Source: SMYC01 sp963578475 (GTDB lineage Bacteria; Acidobacteriota; Vicinamibacteria; Marinacidobacterales; SMYC01). From it: 64,000 bases of DNA. The notes under the pieces were generated by a model. It was not told where the DNA came from, did no database searches, and saw only the letters and a list, made by a program, of their open reading frames with translations. Position 1 is the first letter of the stretch. Each line of letters starts with the position of its first letter. This document shows positions 18,277-27,062 of the stretch, in pieces. The stretch spans positions 1 through 64,000 of the forward strand of contig CAUZCL010000008.1 of NCBI GenBank assembly GCA_963578475.1, written 5' to 3'. The position numbers and the translations under genes are program-made.

Positions 18277-19491
18277 CTAGATCGCTCCGGCGTCAGACGG
18301 GAAGAGCGGGAGCTCGCCTTCGGCCAGGGTGGGTTTGGGAACCGGCGGTGCGATCAGCTTGGAGAGCGTCGGGAAGACCACGCCTGTCGCAATCGCCAAG
18401 AAAATCACCGCGGCGCTCATGCTCGCGTCGAGGACGCCCATCTCGCGGCCGAGAGCGGCAATGGCAACAAGCAGCGTGAGGGGCGTCGCCAAGAGAAGGG
18501 CACCCGCGAGGACGGAACGTATTCTCAGGCCCAGAAACAACAGCAGTAGCGTTGGAAGGAGCTTTGCGAGAAGAGAGGCTGCTCCCAACACCATCAGGCT
18601 TCTACCGAGGGTAGAGAGGTTTCCGATCGCGGACCACTCGAAAGTGACGCCGACATTGATGAAGAAAATCGGCACGAAGAATCCTTGCCCGAGCGCGGTG
18701 AGCTTCGTTTCCAAGACACCCGTCTCGCGGAAGACATAGGCAAAGAGCATCCCGGCAAGAAAAGCGCCGAGAATTGCTTCGAGCCCCACCCACGCGGCAA
18801 CCGCTGTCAGGCCGAGCATGAGCACGAAGCCGAAACGCACACCGAGCTCGGAAGGATCTTCTTCCCGCACCCATCGCTGAAAGCTGTGCGGGAACCACCA
18901 GACAGAAAGACGCAGCAACGTGAGAAGTACGAGAGCGACGACAAAGAGCAAGAGCACGCGAAGCGCTGCAGCAGCGAACGACATACTCAAGCCGTGGGTA
19001 TGGACGAGGTGGTAGCCCGTCAATGTTAGGAGCGTCAGAAGCTCGCCAATCGATCCCACGAGCAGCAGGATCTGTCCAAAGCGTGTCTTCGAAGCGTTGC
19101 TTTCGACGAGCGCGACTAGAAGAACACCCACCGACATCGCCCCGATTACTAAACCCATGAAGAACGACATTTCGAGGCGTATGGCGATATAGCTCGCGGT
19201 CACGAGCACGAGGGCTGCGATGGCGAAAGCGAGCGCGACCGTACCTTTTCCCTCGCGTTCGACGTGGTTGAAATCAATCTCCATCCCGACGAGGAACATG
19301 AGATAGACGAAGCCGAGCTCGGCGAGAAAATGGGTCGCGCCACCTTCGTGCACGAGCCCCAGAGCGCCAATGGCGAGTCCATAGAGGATTTCCGCGACGG
19401 CCGCAGGCACGTGGACGCGCGACGCCACCATCGGCATGATAAAGGCGCCCAAGTAGAAAATGACAAGCGAAAGGGCTTCAGTCAGCTCCAT
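18277..19491 (-). CDS. Kef/CPA2-type cation:proton antiporter, membrane subunit
   Basis: 404 residues from ATG 19491 (MELTEALSLVIFYLGAFIMP), with about a dozen hydrophobic segments and no cytoplasmic nucleotide-binding domain. Motifs typical of the CPA2 Na+/H+ exchanger fold include VPAAVAEILYGLAIGALGLV, ELGFVYLMFLVGMEIDF, GLEAILGAFLAGMLFAYVF and FVPIFFINVGV. Family members exchange Na+ or K+ for H+. The start overlaps the stop of the upstream RCK/USP gene by 14 bp, so the two are coupled and the regulatory domain fused in KefC is a separate protein here. A partial decayed copy lies just downstream at 17886-18087. Confidence 0.88.
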   Translation of the reverse strand: MELTEALSLVIFYLGAFIMPMVASRVHVPAAVAEILYGLAIGALGLVHEGGATHFLAELGFVYLMFLVGMEIDFNHVEREGKGTVALAFAIAALVLVTASYIAIRLEMSFFMGLVIGAMSVGVLLVALVESNASKTRFGQILLLVGSIGELLTLLTLTGYHLVHTHGLSMSFAAAALRVLLLFVVALVLLTLLRLSVWWFPHSFQRWVREEDPSELGVRFGFVLMLGLTAVAAWVGLEAILGAFLAGMLFAYVFRETGVLETKLTALGQGFFVPIFFINVGVTFEWSAIGNLSTLGRSLMVLGAASLLAKLLPTLLLLFLGLRIRSVLAGALLLATPLTLLVAIAALGREMGVLDASMSAAVIFLAIATGVVFPTLSKLIAPPVPKPTLAEGELPLFPSDAGAI

Positions 19492-20992
19492 GCATGCGCT
19501 CGCGGTAAGAGAGCGCCAGAACGGAGCTCTTGCACCGTGCAATAATCTGGAGCCCTGTATCCGGATTGAAGACCGAGGCTCGCTGGCCTGCGCGGTGGGA
19601 GATGACGAGCAGGTCTCCCTCGCCCGCGAGGGTCTCGATCTCTTTGGCGGGGTTTCCTTCCATGACGATTTGCTCGATCTTGATGTGATAGAGCGAGCCG
19701 ATCTCCATCACGGTGTCGAGTGCTTCTTTCTGCTCGTCGACGCTCTCCTGGCCAACGATGAAAGTGGGGGGCGTTACGATGACGGCGGCGAGCTCCACGT
19801 TCAGCTGGCGCGAAATGTCGATCGCTAGCTCGGTGGCAAGTATCGATGCGTCGGGGTCGAGCACCGGGAGAAGAATCCGCCGATAGGGGTGGCTCCCCGC
19901 GGCGAGGAGAATCGGACAGTCCAGCGTATCCAGCGCGTCCGCAAACCAGGGACGCCGGAGCCCGGTGCGTCCCCAGAAGTCGGCGGGTGCTTTCGGCAAG
20001 ACGAGACAGCCACAATCGAGGCCGGGGAGGTCGCGGCGGATGACGGTCATGAGCGAGTCCGTCGCGTTGATCGTTTGCGTTTCCATCTTGCCGCTCTCGA
20101 GCGCAACACTCGGTGTCGGCAAGTTCTTCGGCGTCAATGCCCGTGACGTTCGTGTGCGCGTGTGGTCCACGAGATAGCGCACCTCTTCCCAGAAACCCGG
20201 AGGTGGCTCGCTCATGCTGAGGGCAATCGTCCGCACCCCGTATTGAAGAGGGAAGCGCACCACACCTTCTCGAAGATAGTCGGCGATGTAGGGAAGGAGC
20301 TCGGGCTCGCCGGTCAGGAGCAGGCGGTCGCCTTTTCGAATGATGACGTGGCCGTGGGGCACGACGTAGCGATCGTCTCGATAAATGGCCGCGACAAGCC
20401 AACGTCGGGCGCGCAAATCTTGGACGCGTGTGTCAACAGCCGGTGAGCTGCGCAACACCGGGATCTCCAGAATCTCACCCTGTTCGAGCCCAACGCCGCT
20501 CGCGACTTGATGGGCACGCTCGATGCGGTTCTTGATCAGGCCAGCCACCGCCGCCGGACGGCTGACGAGCTCGGCACCCACGGCTTTAAACCACTCCTGA
20601 TGCTCAGGGCGGCGCACAACGGCGATCGTTGCCGGCGCGTCCTGAATGCTGCTCGCGATGCGGCAGGCTTCGGCATTGACCTCGTCTTTGTTGGTCACCG
20701 CGGCGAGCCATTCGGCTCCGACCAGGCCCGCTTCCTTCAAATTCAAGAGGCTCGTCCCGTCTTTCGCGTAGAGTCGCACTTCGCGGTCCGGAAGCTCGGT
20801 CTCGAGTCGTGCGAGATGTTCTTCGTCGGGATCGAGAACAGCGATGTCCCAACTAACGGATAAAACGCGGGCGAGCGCGCGCCCGGTTTGCCCGGCGCCG
20901 ACAATCAGCACCCGGCGCCTCAGGCGTGCTGACTCTTCGTCGGTAGTGGCAATCTCGGTGCGCTCAGGTTTGGGTTCGCTCGTGTCGGCCAT
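19478..20992 (-). CDS. RCK (TrkA-N/TrkA-C) plus universal stress domain, antiporter regulator
   Basis: 504 residues, cytoplasmic. A Rossmann RCK-N domain (VLIVGAGQTGRALARVL near residues 28-44, nucleotide-binding glycines present) senses NAD(H) or similar ligands. TrkA-C follows at about 170-250 (GEILEIPVLR, VIIRKGDRLLLTGEPELL). The last 150-200 residues are a UspA-like domain (YRRILLPVLDPDASILATEL, then GDLLVISHRAG). RCK domains gate K+ channels and Kef-type antiporters. The 14-bp overlap with the antiporter gene makes it the likely ligand-sensing subunit. Fusion of RCK with a stress domain suggests that two ligands are integrated. Confidence 0.85.
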   Translation of the reverse strand: MADTSEPKPERTEIATTDEESARLRRRVLIVGAGQTGRALARVLSVSWDIAVLDPDEEHLARLETELPDREVRLYAKDGTSLLNLKEAGLVGAEWLAAVTNKDEVNAEACRIASSIQDAPATIAVVRRPEHQEWFKAVGAELVSRPAAVAGLIKNRIERAHQVASGVGLEQGEILEIPVLRSSPAVDTRVQDLRARRWLVAAIYRDDRYVVPHGHVIIRKGDRLLLTGEPELLPYIADYLREGVVRFPLQYGVRTIALSMSEPPPGFWEEVRYLVDHTRTRTSRALTPKNLPTPSVALESGKMETQTINATDSLMTVIRRDLPGLDCGCLVLPKAPADFWGRTGLRRPWFADALDTLDCPILLAAGSHPYRRILLPVLDPDASILATELAIDISRQLNVELAAVIVTPPTFIVGQESVDEQKEALDTVMEIGSLYHIKIEQIVMEGNPAKEIETLAGEGDLLVISHRAGQRASVFNPDTGLQIIARCKSSVLALSYRERMHGAD

Positions 20993-21019
20993 TGGATAAT
21001 TCTCGGATCGAGAGTCCTA

Positions 21020-22744
21020 TTAATAACCTATAGCGGCGCTCACGCGATAGGGCTCTACGCCTCCGCGAAGCTCGTGGCGCGCATGGTCGCGGACAATCGC
21101 GGTCGGTCGCCCGAAACTAGTGGCAAAGAATCCTTCGCTTGCAAAAGTGATGTCGTGGCCACGTGCGCGAAGCCCGTGGGCAACTTCGCTGGAGAAGCCT
21201 GTCTCAACGAGCACGCCGGGAGCACTCTCGCAATGGATGCGCGGCGCGGCGCATGCGTCTTTCGGCCCCATCCCGTGGTCCAGCATCGCGAGCAACACCT
21301 GCAAGACCGCGCTCATGATCTTACGCCCACCCGGTGAGCCCACCGCGGCCGACGGCACCCCGTCGTTAAACAAAAGACTAGGCGCGGCAGCGTGAAGCGC
21401 GCGTTTTCCCGGACTCACGGAGCTCTTGTGGCCGGGCTCGGGGTCGAACCACATCATCCCGTTATTGAGCACCACTCCTAGCTCTGGCCCCGTGACTCCC
21501 GAGCCGAAGCGCGCGCCGAGCGTCCCGGTAAGCGCGACCATGTTGCCGTCCTTGTCGATGACGTTCAAGTGCGTCGTCTGTTGGCTGGCGCTGTCACCCG
21601 AGCCTTGAAGCGAGCTCGGCGATTTCGAGTCGTAGCGCCAAGGATCACCTTCTGGAAGCGTCTCGAGGCGATGGCCTTCGGATGTCATTAGCTTTCGTCG
21701 CTCGGAAAGGTATTTGTCCGAGAACAAGCCCTCGAAGGGTATCGCCAACAGCTCGCTGTCGCCGAGATAGCGAAACCGATCGGTGAACGCCATCCGAAGT
21801 GCTTCCGCGATCAGATGCAGGCGCGACACGGAGTCGTACGGGAGCGAGGCGAGATCGAAGCCGTCCAAGAGTGAGAGTGCTGAAGCGAGCGTCGGTCCAC
21901 CGCTATTCTCCGGTAGCGTGGCTATGGTGGCGTCGCCATAGCGCACCCATAGCGGGTCGAAGCGGCGTGCCGTGTATTGCGCCAAATCCTCGAGGCTCAA
22001 GATACCGCCGCCTGCGCGAACGCCGTCGACGATGGCGGATGCGAGCGAGCCCGTGTAGAACGACTGCGGCCCTTCTTCCGCAAGAACGGCGAGAGTGCGG
22101 GCGAGCTTCTCTTGACGAAGCCCACCGGCGGCTCCCGGTACCTTGGGTGTTCCGTCTGGCTCGAAGAAAATCGCCATCGTGTGGTCGAAGGCTTTCAAAC
22201 GCGCGGCCGATGCCGCGGACTGCGTGAAAAAATACTCGTCAACAGGAACGCCTTCAGCGAGCCGGATGGCAGGTGCTACCAGCTCTTTCCACGGTTGGTT
22301 GCCCTCCGCTTCGTGCAACATCGCAAGCGCGGCGACGGTTCCTGGCACCGCGATTGCGCGGTGGCCCGTCTCGGCCGCGTCGTCGACGGTGGCACGCCAG
22401 CCGTAGAGCCCGTCGCTCTTGAGGTCGGCGTCGACGAGCTCGAACATGTCCTCGTGCGACTCCTGGGGAGCTCTGGCGCTTCCTTCGTAACAGCTCGTCG
22501 TGGCGCGCTTCGCATCGTAAGACACCGCATAGGCGCAGCCGCCGAGCCCGCTCATGAATGGCTCGACCACAGAAATCGCGAGCGCGGTAGCGACGGCCGC
22601 ATCAGCCGCGTTGCCGCCGCTTCGTAAGATCTCGACGCCCGCGTCGGCCGCGAGCGGATGCATGGCCGTCACCATGCCGTTCTCGGCGACGGCTTCGCTC
22701 TTCTGAATGCGCTTGTGGCTGCGCGTGGGGTCAATCGTGCTCAC
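21020..22744 (-). CDS. ggt: Gamma-glutamyltransferase
   Basis: 574 residues. An Ntn-hydrolase made as a precursor that cleaves itself before Thr390 (QQTTHLNVIDKDGNMVALTG) into large and small subunits. It transfers or hydrolyses the gamma-glutamyl group of glutathione and related compounds. Other signatures are AENGMVTAMHPLAADAGVEI, RSGGNAADAAVATALA, GLGGCAYAV and SPGGRKIMSAVLQ. No clear signal peptide is visible, so it may be cytoplasmic, unlike the periplasmic E. coli enzyme. The GTG start at 22744 lies one base after the stop of the dienelactone hydrolase gene, showing coupling. Confidence 0.9.
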   Translation of the reverse strand: MSTIDPTRSHKRIQKSEAVAENGMVTAMHPLAADAGVEILRSGGNAADAAVATALAISVVEPFMSGLGGCAYAVSYDAKRATTSCYEGSARAPQESHEDMFELVDADLKSDGLYGWRATVDDAAETGHRAIAVPGTVAALAMLHEAEGNQPWKELVAPAIRLAEGVPVDEYFFTQSAASAARLKAFDHTMAIFFEPDGTPKVPGAAGGLRQEKLARTLAVLAEEGPQSFYTGSLASAIVDGVRAGGGILSLEDLAQYTARRFDPLWVRYGDATIATLPENSGGPTLASALSLLDGFDLASLPYDSVSRLHLIAEALRMAFTDRFRYLGDSELLAIPFEGLFSDKYLSERRKLMTSEGHRLETLPEGDPWRYDSKSPSSLQGSGDSASQQTTHLNVIDKDGNMVALTGTLGARFGSGVTGPELGVVLNNGMMWFDPEPGHKSSVSPGKRALHAAAPSLLFNDGVPSAAVGSPGGRKIMSAVLQVLLAMLDHGMGPKDACAAPRIHCESAPGVLVETGFSSEVAHGLRARGHDITFASEGFFATSFGRPTAIVRDHARHELRGGVEPYRVSAAIGY

Positions 22745-22745
22745 G

Positions 22746-23423
22746 TCAACATGTCAGACGTTCTGCGAAGAGGGAAAGCGTCCGTTCGTAGGCGAGCTTT
22801 GAAGCTACTTCGTCGTAGGCTCCGCGGCGGTCGCAGTTGAAACCGTGCCCGGCGGAGTAGACGTGTACGACGGCGTCCGCGTGCGCCTTCTGGATAGCCT
22901 CGACATCACTCAGCGGGATCGACGGATCCGTCTCGCCGAAGTGCATGAGCAGAGGGCAGCGCTCCTTCTCGTCGATATACGGTATGATCTGCCCACCGTA
23001 GTAGACGACCGCGGCGGCGATGTCGAGCCGCGTGGCAGAGAGATAGGCTATCGTTCCACCCCAGCAATAGCCGACGGTGCTGACTCTGAAGCCGGCCTCT
23101 TTCAACACGTCCGCGGCGGCGTCGACATCTTTGATCTTATCGTCCCAGGAGAACTCTTCACGAAGCGCGCGGCCTCGCGCCACGTCGTCTTCGGTATAGT
23201 CGAGCTCCGCGTTCAGAAGCGAGCTGCGATCGTAGAGCGCCGGGGCGATCGCGGCATAGCCTTTTAGAGCAAAGCGATCACAGACGTCGCGGATGTGGCC
23301 GTTGACACCGAAGATCTCCTGGAGCACGACGACGCCGCCGTTGGGAGACTTCGTCGGGTCGGCGCGATAAGCGCCAAGCGTGTGACCGTCAGCGGCCGTC
23401 AATGTCAATTTGTTTCCCACCAC
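22746..23423 (-). CDS. Dienelactone hydrolase family protein
   Basis: 225 residues, alpha/beta-hydrolase fold. The Cys-type catalytic triad is visible: Cys120 in VGYCWGG, Asp166 in FGETDPSIP and His193 in SAGHGFNCD. Dienelactone hydrolases open dienelactone in chlorocatechol breakdown, but most genomic members have other ester or lactone substrates. No catechol genes are nearby, so a detoxifying or general esterase role is as likely. It lies within the six-gene operon, 6 bp after the dehydratase gene and 1 bp before ggt. Confidence 0.9.
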   Translation of the reverse strand: MVGNKLTLTAADGHTLGAYRADPTKSPNGGVVVLQEIFGVNGHIRDVCDRFALKGYAAIAPALYDRSSLLNAELDYTEDDVARGRALREEFSWDDKIKDVDAAADVLKEAGFRVSTVGYCWGGTIAYLSATRLDIAAAVVYYGGQIIPYIDEKERCPLLMHFGETDPSIPLSDVEAIQKAHADAVVHVYSAGHGFNCDRRGAYDEVASKLAYERTLSLFAERLTC

Positions 23424-23429
23424 TTTCCC

Positions 23430-24368
23430 CTAAACAACGTTGCTGCCGGAGACCACGAGCCCAAGGCGCTGGCCACGGAAGCTGTCCCGAAACCGTCGCG
23501 CCGCTGCAAGCGTCACCGCGCCCGCGCCTTCGACCTTCAATCCTAGCTCACGCTCGATAAGCGCCATCGCTTCGATGATGTCCTCTTCCGTAACGAGCAG
23601 CACGTCGTCGGTGACGTCCAACATCGTTTCGACCGCTTCCGGCACCGGGACGCGTGTCGCCACGCCGTCCGCTATCGTTTTAACCGGCTCGGTCGTGACA
23701 ACGACACGGCGCTCGCGAAAGGAACGCTCCATCGCGGGCGCCTGGTCGGCGCCGACAGCCACGACACGTGTCGCCGGCATGTACTCGTTCACCCAACTCC
23801 CGATGCCGTTCACGAGCGCGCCGTTCCCAAGTGGGACGAGCAACGCGTCGAAACGCCCGCGCCCTGCGCCGAGCTCAGCAGCGATCGTGCCGGCGCCTTC
23901 GGTGATAGCGGCGTCCCGGCCGTCCTCGACAAACGTCAAACCTTCGGCTTCGGCGTAGACGCGGCACGCCTCTTTCGAGGCGTCGAAATCATGCCCCACG
24001 AGCCGAACGTCAGCGCCCAAGGTACGCATCTTCTCTATCTTGAATGGGTTGGCCGTCATTGCCGCATAGACGATGATGGGAATGTCGTATTTTCGCGCTG
24101 CATAGGCCAGGCCTTGGCCGAAGTTTCCAGCAGACGCGCAAATCCAAGGGCGCGCCGCAACATCTTTATTAAGGTGCGTGAAATATTCAGCCCCCCGACC
24201 TTTGAACGAGCGAATGGGGTTGACGCATTCTATCTTCAGCACGATGTTCAGGCCGAGCTGCTGGCTGAGCGCGTCGCTTTCGAACTGCGGCGAGTCCAAA
24301 AAGACTGGGTCGATCACCGAGAGTGCGTGCTCGATATTCGCGACCGAGATCGCGGAGGCCGTCGTCAT
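23430..24368 (-). CDS. PLP-dependent threonine/serine dehydratase-like enzyme
   Basis: 312 residues, fold type II PLP enzyme. The Schiff-base Lys is K56 in NPIRSFKGRGAEYF. The phosphate-binding loop appears as PLGNGALVNGIG, and the substrate loop as ASAGNFGQGLAYAA. The family makes 2-oxobutanoate from threonine or pyruvate from serine, but close relatives include racemases and ectoine-linked hydratases, so the exact substrate is open. There is no C-terminal ACT domain, so it is the short biodegradative or unregulated form. Second gene of the minus-strand operon. Confidence 0.85.
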   Translation of the reverse strand: MTTASAISVANIEHALSVIDPVFLDSPQFESDALSQQLGLNIVLKIECVNPIRSFKGRGAEYFTHLNKDVAARPWICASAGNFGQGLAYAARKYDIPIIVYAAMTANPFKIEKMRTLGADVRLVGHDFDASKEACRVYAEAEGLTFVEDGRDAAITEGAGTIAAELGAGRGRFDALLVPLGNGALVNGIGSWVNEYMPATRVVAVGADQAPAMERSFRERRVVVTTEPVKTIADGVATRVPVPEAVETMLDVTDDVLLVTEEDIIEAMALIERELGLKVEGAGAVTLAAARRFRDSFRGQRLGLVVSGSNVV

Positions 24369-24379
24369 GACGGCTGATC

Positions 24380-24637
24380 CTACCGCAAGTAGCTCTCTTT
24401 CTCGGACGTAATGTTCTTCATCGGCGGCTGGTCGTTCTCACTGCGATTGCGCCAAAGGCCGAACATGACCGCGAGGACGCCGAGAATCGCTTCGTCGAGC
24501 AAAAGAATCGGGTCGGGGGTCAACATGTCGACGGCAAAAAGAGCGGCGAGAACGAGAAAGAGCTGCGGGAACTTCAGCCGGGACAGGAAACCGCGGATGA
24601 ATCCCTGACGTTCCTCCTTGCCGATCGGTGGTGCCAT
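24380..24637 (-). CDS. Small two-helix membrane protein (DUF6116-like)
   Basis: 85 residues with two predicted membrane helices: FPQLFLVLAALFAVDMLTPD and ILLLDEAILGVLAVMFGLW. The pattern FLSRLKFPQLF...DMLTPDPI...DE matches a small family of uncharacterised membrane proteins (DUF6116). GAGGA precedes the ATG at 24637. It is the first gene of the operon that runs through the antiporter; divergent from amrS with 61 bp between starts, so both promoters must lie there or inside the genes. Confidence 0.65.
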   Translation of the reverse strand: MAPPIGKEERQGFIRGFLSRLKFPQLFLVLAALFAVDMLTPDPILLLDEAILGVLAVMFGLWRNRSENDQPPMKNITSEKESYLR

Positions 24638-24698
24638 TCCTCTATACTACCGTGAGCGGGGCGCTGGCGGATCTCGCGCCGGCGCAGGATAATCGGCT

Positions 24699-25775
24699 AT
24701 GGCATTGGACGCGGTTGCCACGAAGTACTGGCACGCGCTTGCGGATGGCCGCGTCCAATGTGATCTCTGTCCACGTTTTTGCAAGCTCAACGAAGGCCAG
24801 CGCGGTTTGTGCTTCGTGCGCGCGCGCGAGCACGACGCCATTGTGCTGACGAGCTACGGCCGCTCCAGCGGATTCTGTATCGACCCCATCGAGAAAAAAC
24901 CTCTGAATCATTTCTACCCTGGAAGCGCGGTGCTCTCGTTCGGGACCGCGGGGTGCAACCTCTCATGTCAGTTTTGCCAGAACTGGGATATCAGCAAGTC
25001 GCGCGAAGTTAGCCGGCTGTCCGATCAAGCCTCTCCCGATGGGATTGCGCGCGCGGCGGCAGAGAACGGGTGCCGGAGCGTGGCCTTCACTTACAACGAC
25101 CCGACCATCTTTCTCGAATATGCCGTCGACGTCGCCGATGCTTGCCGAGCGCGCGACGTCAAGGCTGTCGCGGTGACGGCCGGCTACATCACCGAGAAAC
25201 CTCGCGAAGAGCTCTACGCGCATCTCGACGCTGCGAACGTGGACCTGAAAGCGTTCACCGAGTCGTTCTATAAGAAAATCTGTGCGGGCTCGCTCGCGCC
25301 CGTTCTCGAGACGCTCTGCTACGTTGCTCGGGAAACGGATGTCTGGCTAGAGCTCACCACGCTACTCATTCCAGGAGAGAACGACTCGGACGGTGAGCTA
25401 GACAAGATGACGGGGTGGGTCGTCGAAAATTTGGGTCCGGATGTCCCTATCCATTTCACCGCGTTTCACCCCGACTGGAAGATGCTCGACAAGCCGCGCA
25501 CGCCCCCGGAGACTTTGAGCCGGGCACGGTCGATTGCGGTGCGAAACGGTGTTCGCTTCCCGTATACCGGCAACGTTCACGACAAAGCCGGGGGGAGCAC
25601 CTATTGTCAGGCGTGCGGAGAAATCCTCATCGGGCGCGACTGGTACGAGCTGTCGGATTGGAATCTATCGGAGGCCGGAAGGTGCCGTTCTTGCGGCGCA
25701 ACATGCCCCGGTGTTTTCGCTGAGCAACCGGGGCGCTGGGGTTCGCGACGCCAGCCGGTGACACTCTCAGGCTAA
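24699..25775 (+). CDS. amrS: AmmeMemoRadiSam-type radical SAM enzyme
   Basis: 358 residues. The radical SAM cluster motif is C86-NLS-C90-QF-C93. The N-terminus carries CDLCPRFCKLNEGQRGLCFV, and PIEKKPLNHFYPGSAVLSFG precedes the motif, both typical of the AmmeMemoRadiSam family, which is related to pyruvate-formate-lyase activases. A C-terminal cysteine set (YCQACGEILIG, then CRSCGATCPG) could hold zinc or another cluster. The substrate is unknown; the family name comes from co-occurrence with AMMECR1 and Memo proteins. Neither partner gene is in this window, so it stands alone here. Confidence 0.88.
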   Translation: MALDAVATKYWHALADGRVQCDLCPRFCKLNEGQRGLCFVRAREHDAIVLTSYGRSSGFCIDPIEKKPLNHFYPGSAVLSFGTAGCNLSCQFCQNWDISKSREVSRLSDQASPDGIARAAAENGCRSVAFTYNDPTIFLEYAVDVADACRARDVKAVAVTAGYITEKPREELYAHLDAANVDLKAFTESFYKKICAGSLAPVLETLCYVARETDVWLELTTLLIPGENDSDGELDKMTGWVVENLGPDVPIHFTAFHPDWKMLDKPRTPPETLSRARSIAVRNGVRFPYTGNVHDKAGGSTYCQACGEILIGRDWYELSDWNLSEAGRCRSCGATCPGVFAEQPGRWGSRRQPVTLSG

Positions 25776-25904
25776 AAACCTATCCAGATGGATTGATTTC
25801 CGCGTAAATCCGAAGGCTTGGCGGGCGCTGCCGGTTTGTTGGTCAGCGTCATCACCCGTGTCGCGGTGTGGAGTGTAATGCGCTCCGATCCTCCACCGGC
25901 GGTC

Positions 25905-26235
25905 GGTCGCACGATTCTCGCTAACCTTCCTCCCTGACGTCTCGCTGCCGATTACGGGTCGTCGCGTCGTGGCTCTCTCCCCGGATGGTACCGGCTCGTG
26001 TACAGTGCCAACGAGTAGCTCTACCTCCGCTCCATGGACCAAACGGAGGCGATGCCCGTTCGCAGTACGGAAGGTCGAAGTCCCGTCTTCTCTCCCGACG
26101 GTGAGTGGGCAGGATTTTATTCTCCTCAGCACGGCCGACTCAAGAAGTTCGCCGTCCGCGGTGGTGCACCCGTGAGCCTCTGTGAGGCTCAGAATCCGTG
26201 GGGTGCTTGGTGGGGAGCCGACGACACCATTGTTT
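25905..26235 (+). pseudogene. TolB-like propeller fragment of a Ser/Thr kinase
   Basis: The pieces read ARFSLTFLPDVSLPITGRRV then VALSPDGT, and after a shift RLVYSANE, in-frame TAG (26007-26009, where Gln is usual), LYLRSMDQTEAMPVRSTEG, then SPVFSPDGEWAGFYS and GADDTIVSG. This is the first one or two blades of the propeller that follows the membrane segment in acidobacterial kinases. The kinase domain is absent upstream, and at about 26235 the sequence joins a histidine kinase end. The 130 bp before it (25776-25904) hold nothing recognisable. Dead fragment. Confidence 0.75.
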
Positions 26236-26935
26236 CGGGACGGCGGAAAGATACGGTTAGAGACCGCGGAAGCTTGGCACCATGTCACACTTACCGTGAG
26301 TGACACAGGATGTGGAATGGATGCCGAGACCCTCTCGAACATCTTTGAGCCCTTCTTCACCACGAAGGCCGTAGGGCAGGGGACTGGCCTTGGGCTCTCG
26401 ACCGTCTACGGAATCGTTGAGCAGAGCGGCGGGCGTATTTGACGTTTCGAGCGAGCCAGACGTCGGGTCGGCGTTCACGGTCTACCTTCCGAGAGTCAAG
26501 GAAGAGATTGAAGCGACCGGTCCATCGGTGACCCATGAAGGATCAACGGTTGGAAACGAGACTATCTTGATTGTCGAAGATCAAGATCCTGTGCGAAAAC
26601 TCATGACAAGAATCCTGACTGCCAAGGGGTACACCGTGTTGCAAGCCCGAAATGGCCAGGAGGCGCTGGAGAAAACCGAGCAACAGAAGGGTCCGATTCA
26701 CATGGTTGTGACGGATGTCGTGATGCCGGAAATGGGCGGACGGGAATTTGTGGCCAGGTTGAAGACCGTGTGCCCATACGCCAAGGTGCTCTACGTCTCA
26801 GGCTACCCATTCGACTCCCTTGCGGAAGAAGGTTCCATCAACCCTGCGGCCCCGTTCTTGCGAAAGCCGTTCAATCCGACGGAACTAACGAGTATGGTCC
26901 GTCAGGAGCTCGATGCGGCCGCGTCGGAGCGATAG
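26236..26935 (+). pseudogene. Hybrid histidine kinase, C-terminal ATPase and receiver, frameshifted
   Basis: The first frame gives GGKIRLETAEAWHHVTLTVS, DTGCGMDAETLSNIFEPFF and GTGLGLSTVYGIVEQSGG, the G1/F/G2 boxes of a HATPase_c domain. After a one-base shift near 26440 the next frame continues VFDVSSEPDVGSAFTVYLPR. Then comes an intact receiver domain: ILIVEDQDPVRKLM, phospho-acceptor Asp in HMVVTDVVMPEMGG, switch region YVSGYPF, and Lys in FLRKPFNP. The N-terminal sensor and dimerisation His box are missing, replaced by the kinase-propeller fragment. The receiver alone might still fold if translated, but no start with a ribosome site is evident. Confidence 0.85.
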
Positions 26936-27062
26936 CCGTTTCTATCCCGAGGGCCAATCTGTGGGAGGGCTGAATTGAAACAGAACCCTCGTACGTCACG
27001 TTTGAAATGAATATGTTCGAAGTCTCAGAAGGTGATGGTCCGCTCGAGGTAATGGTCCACAA

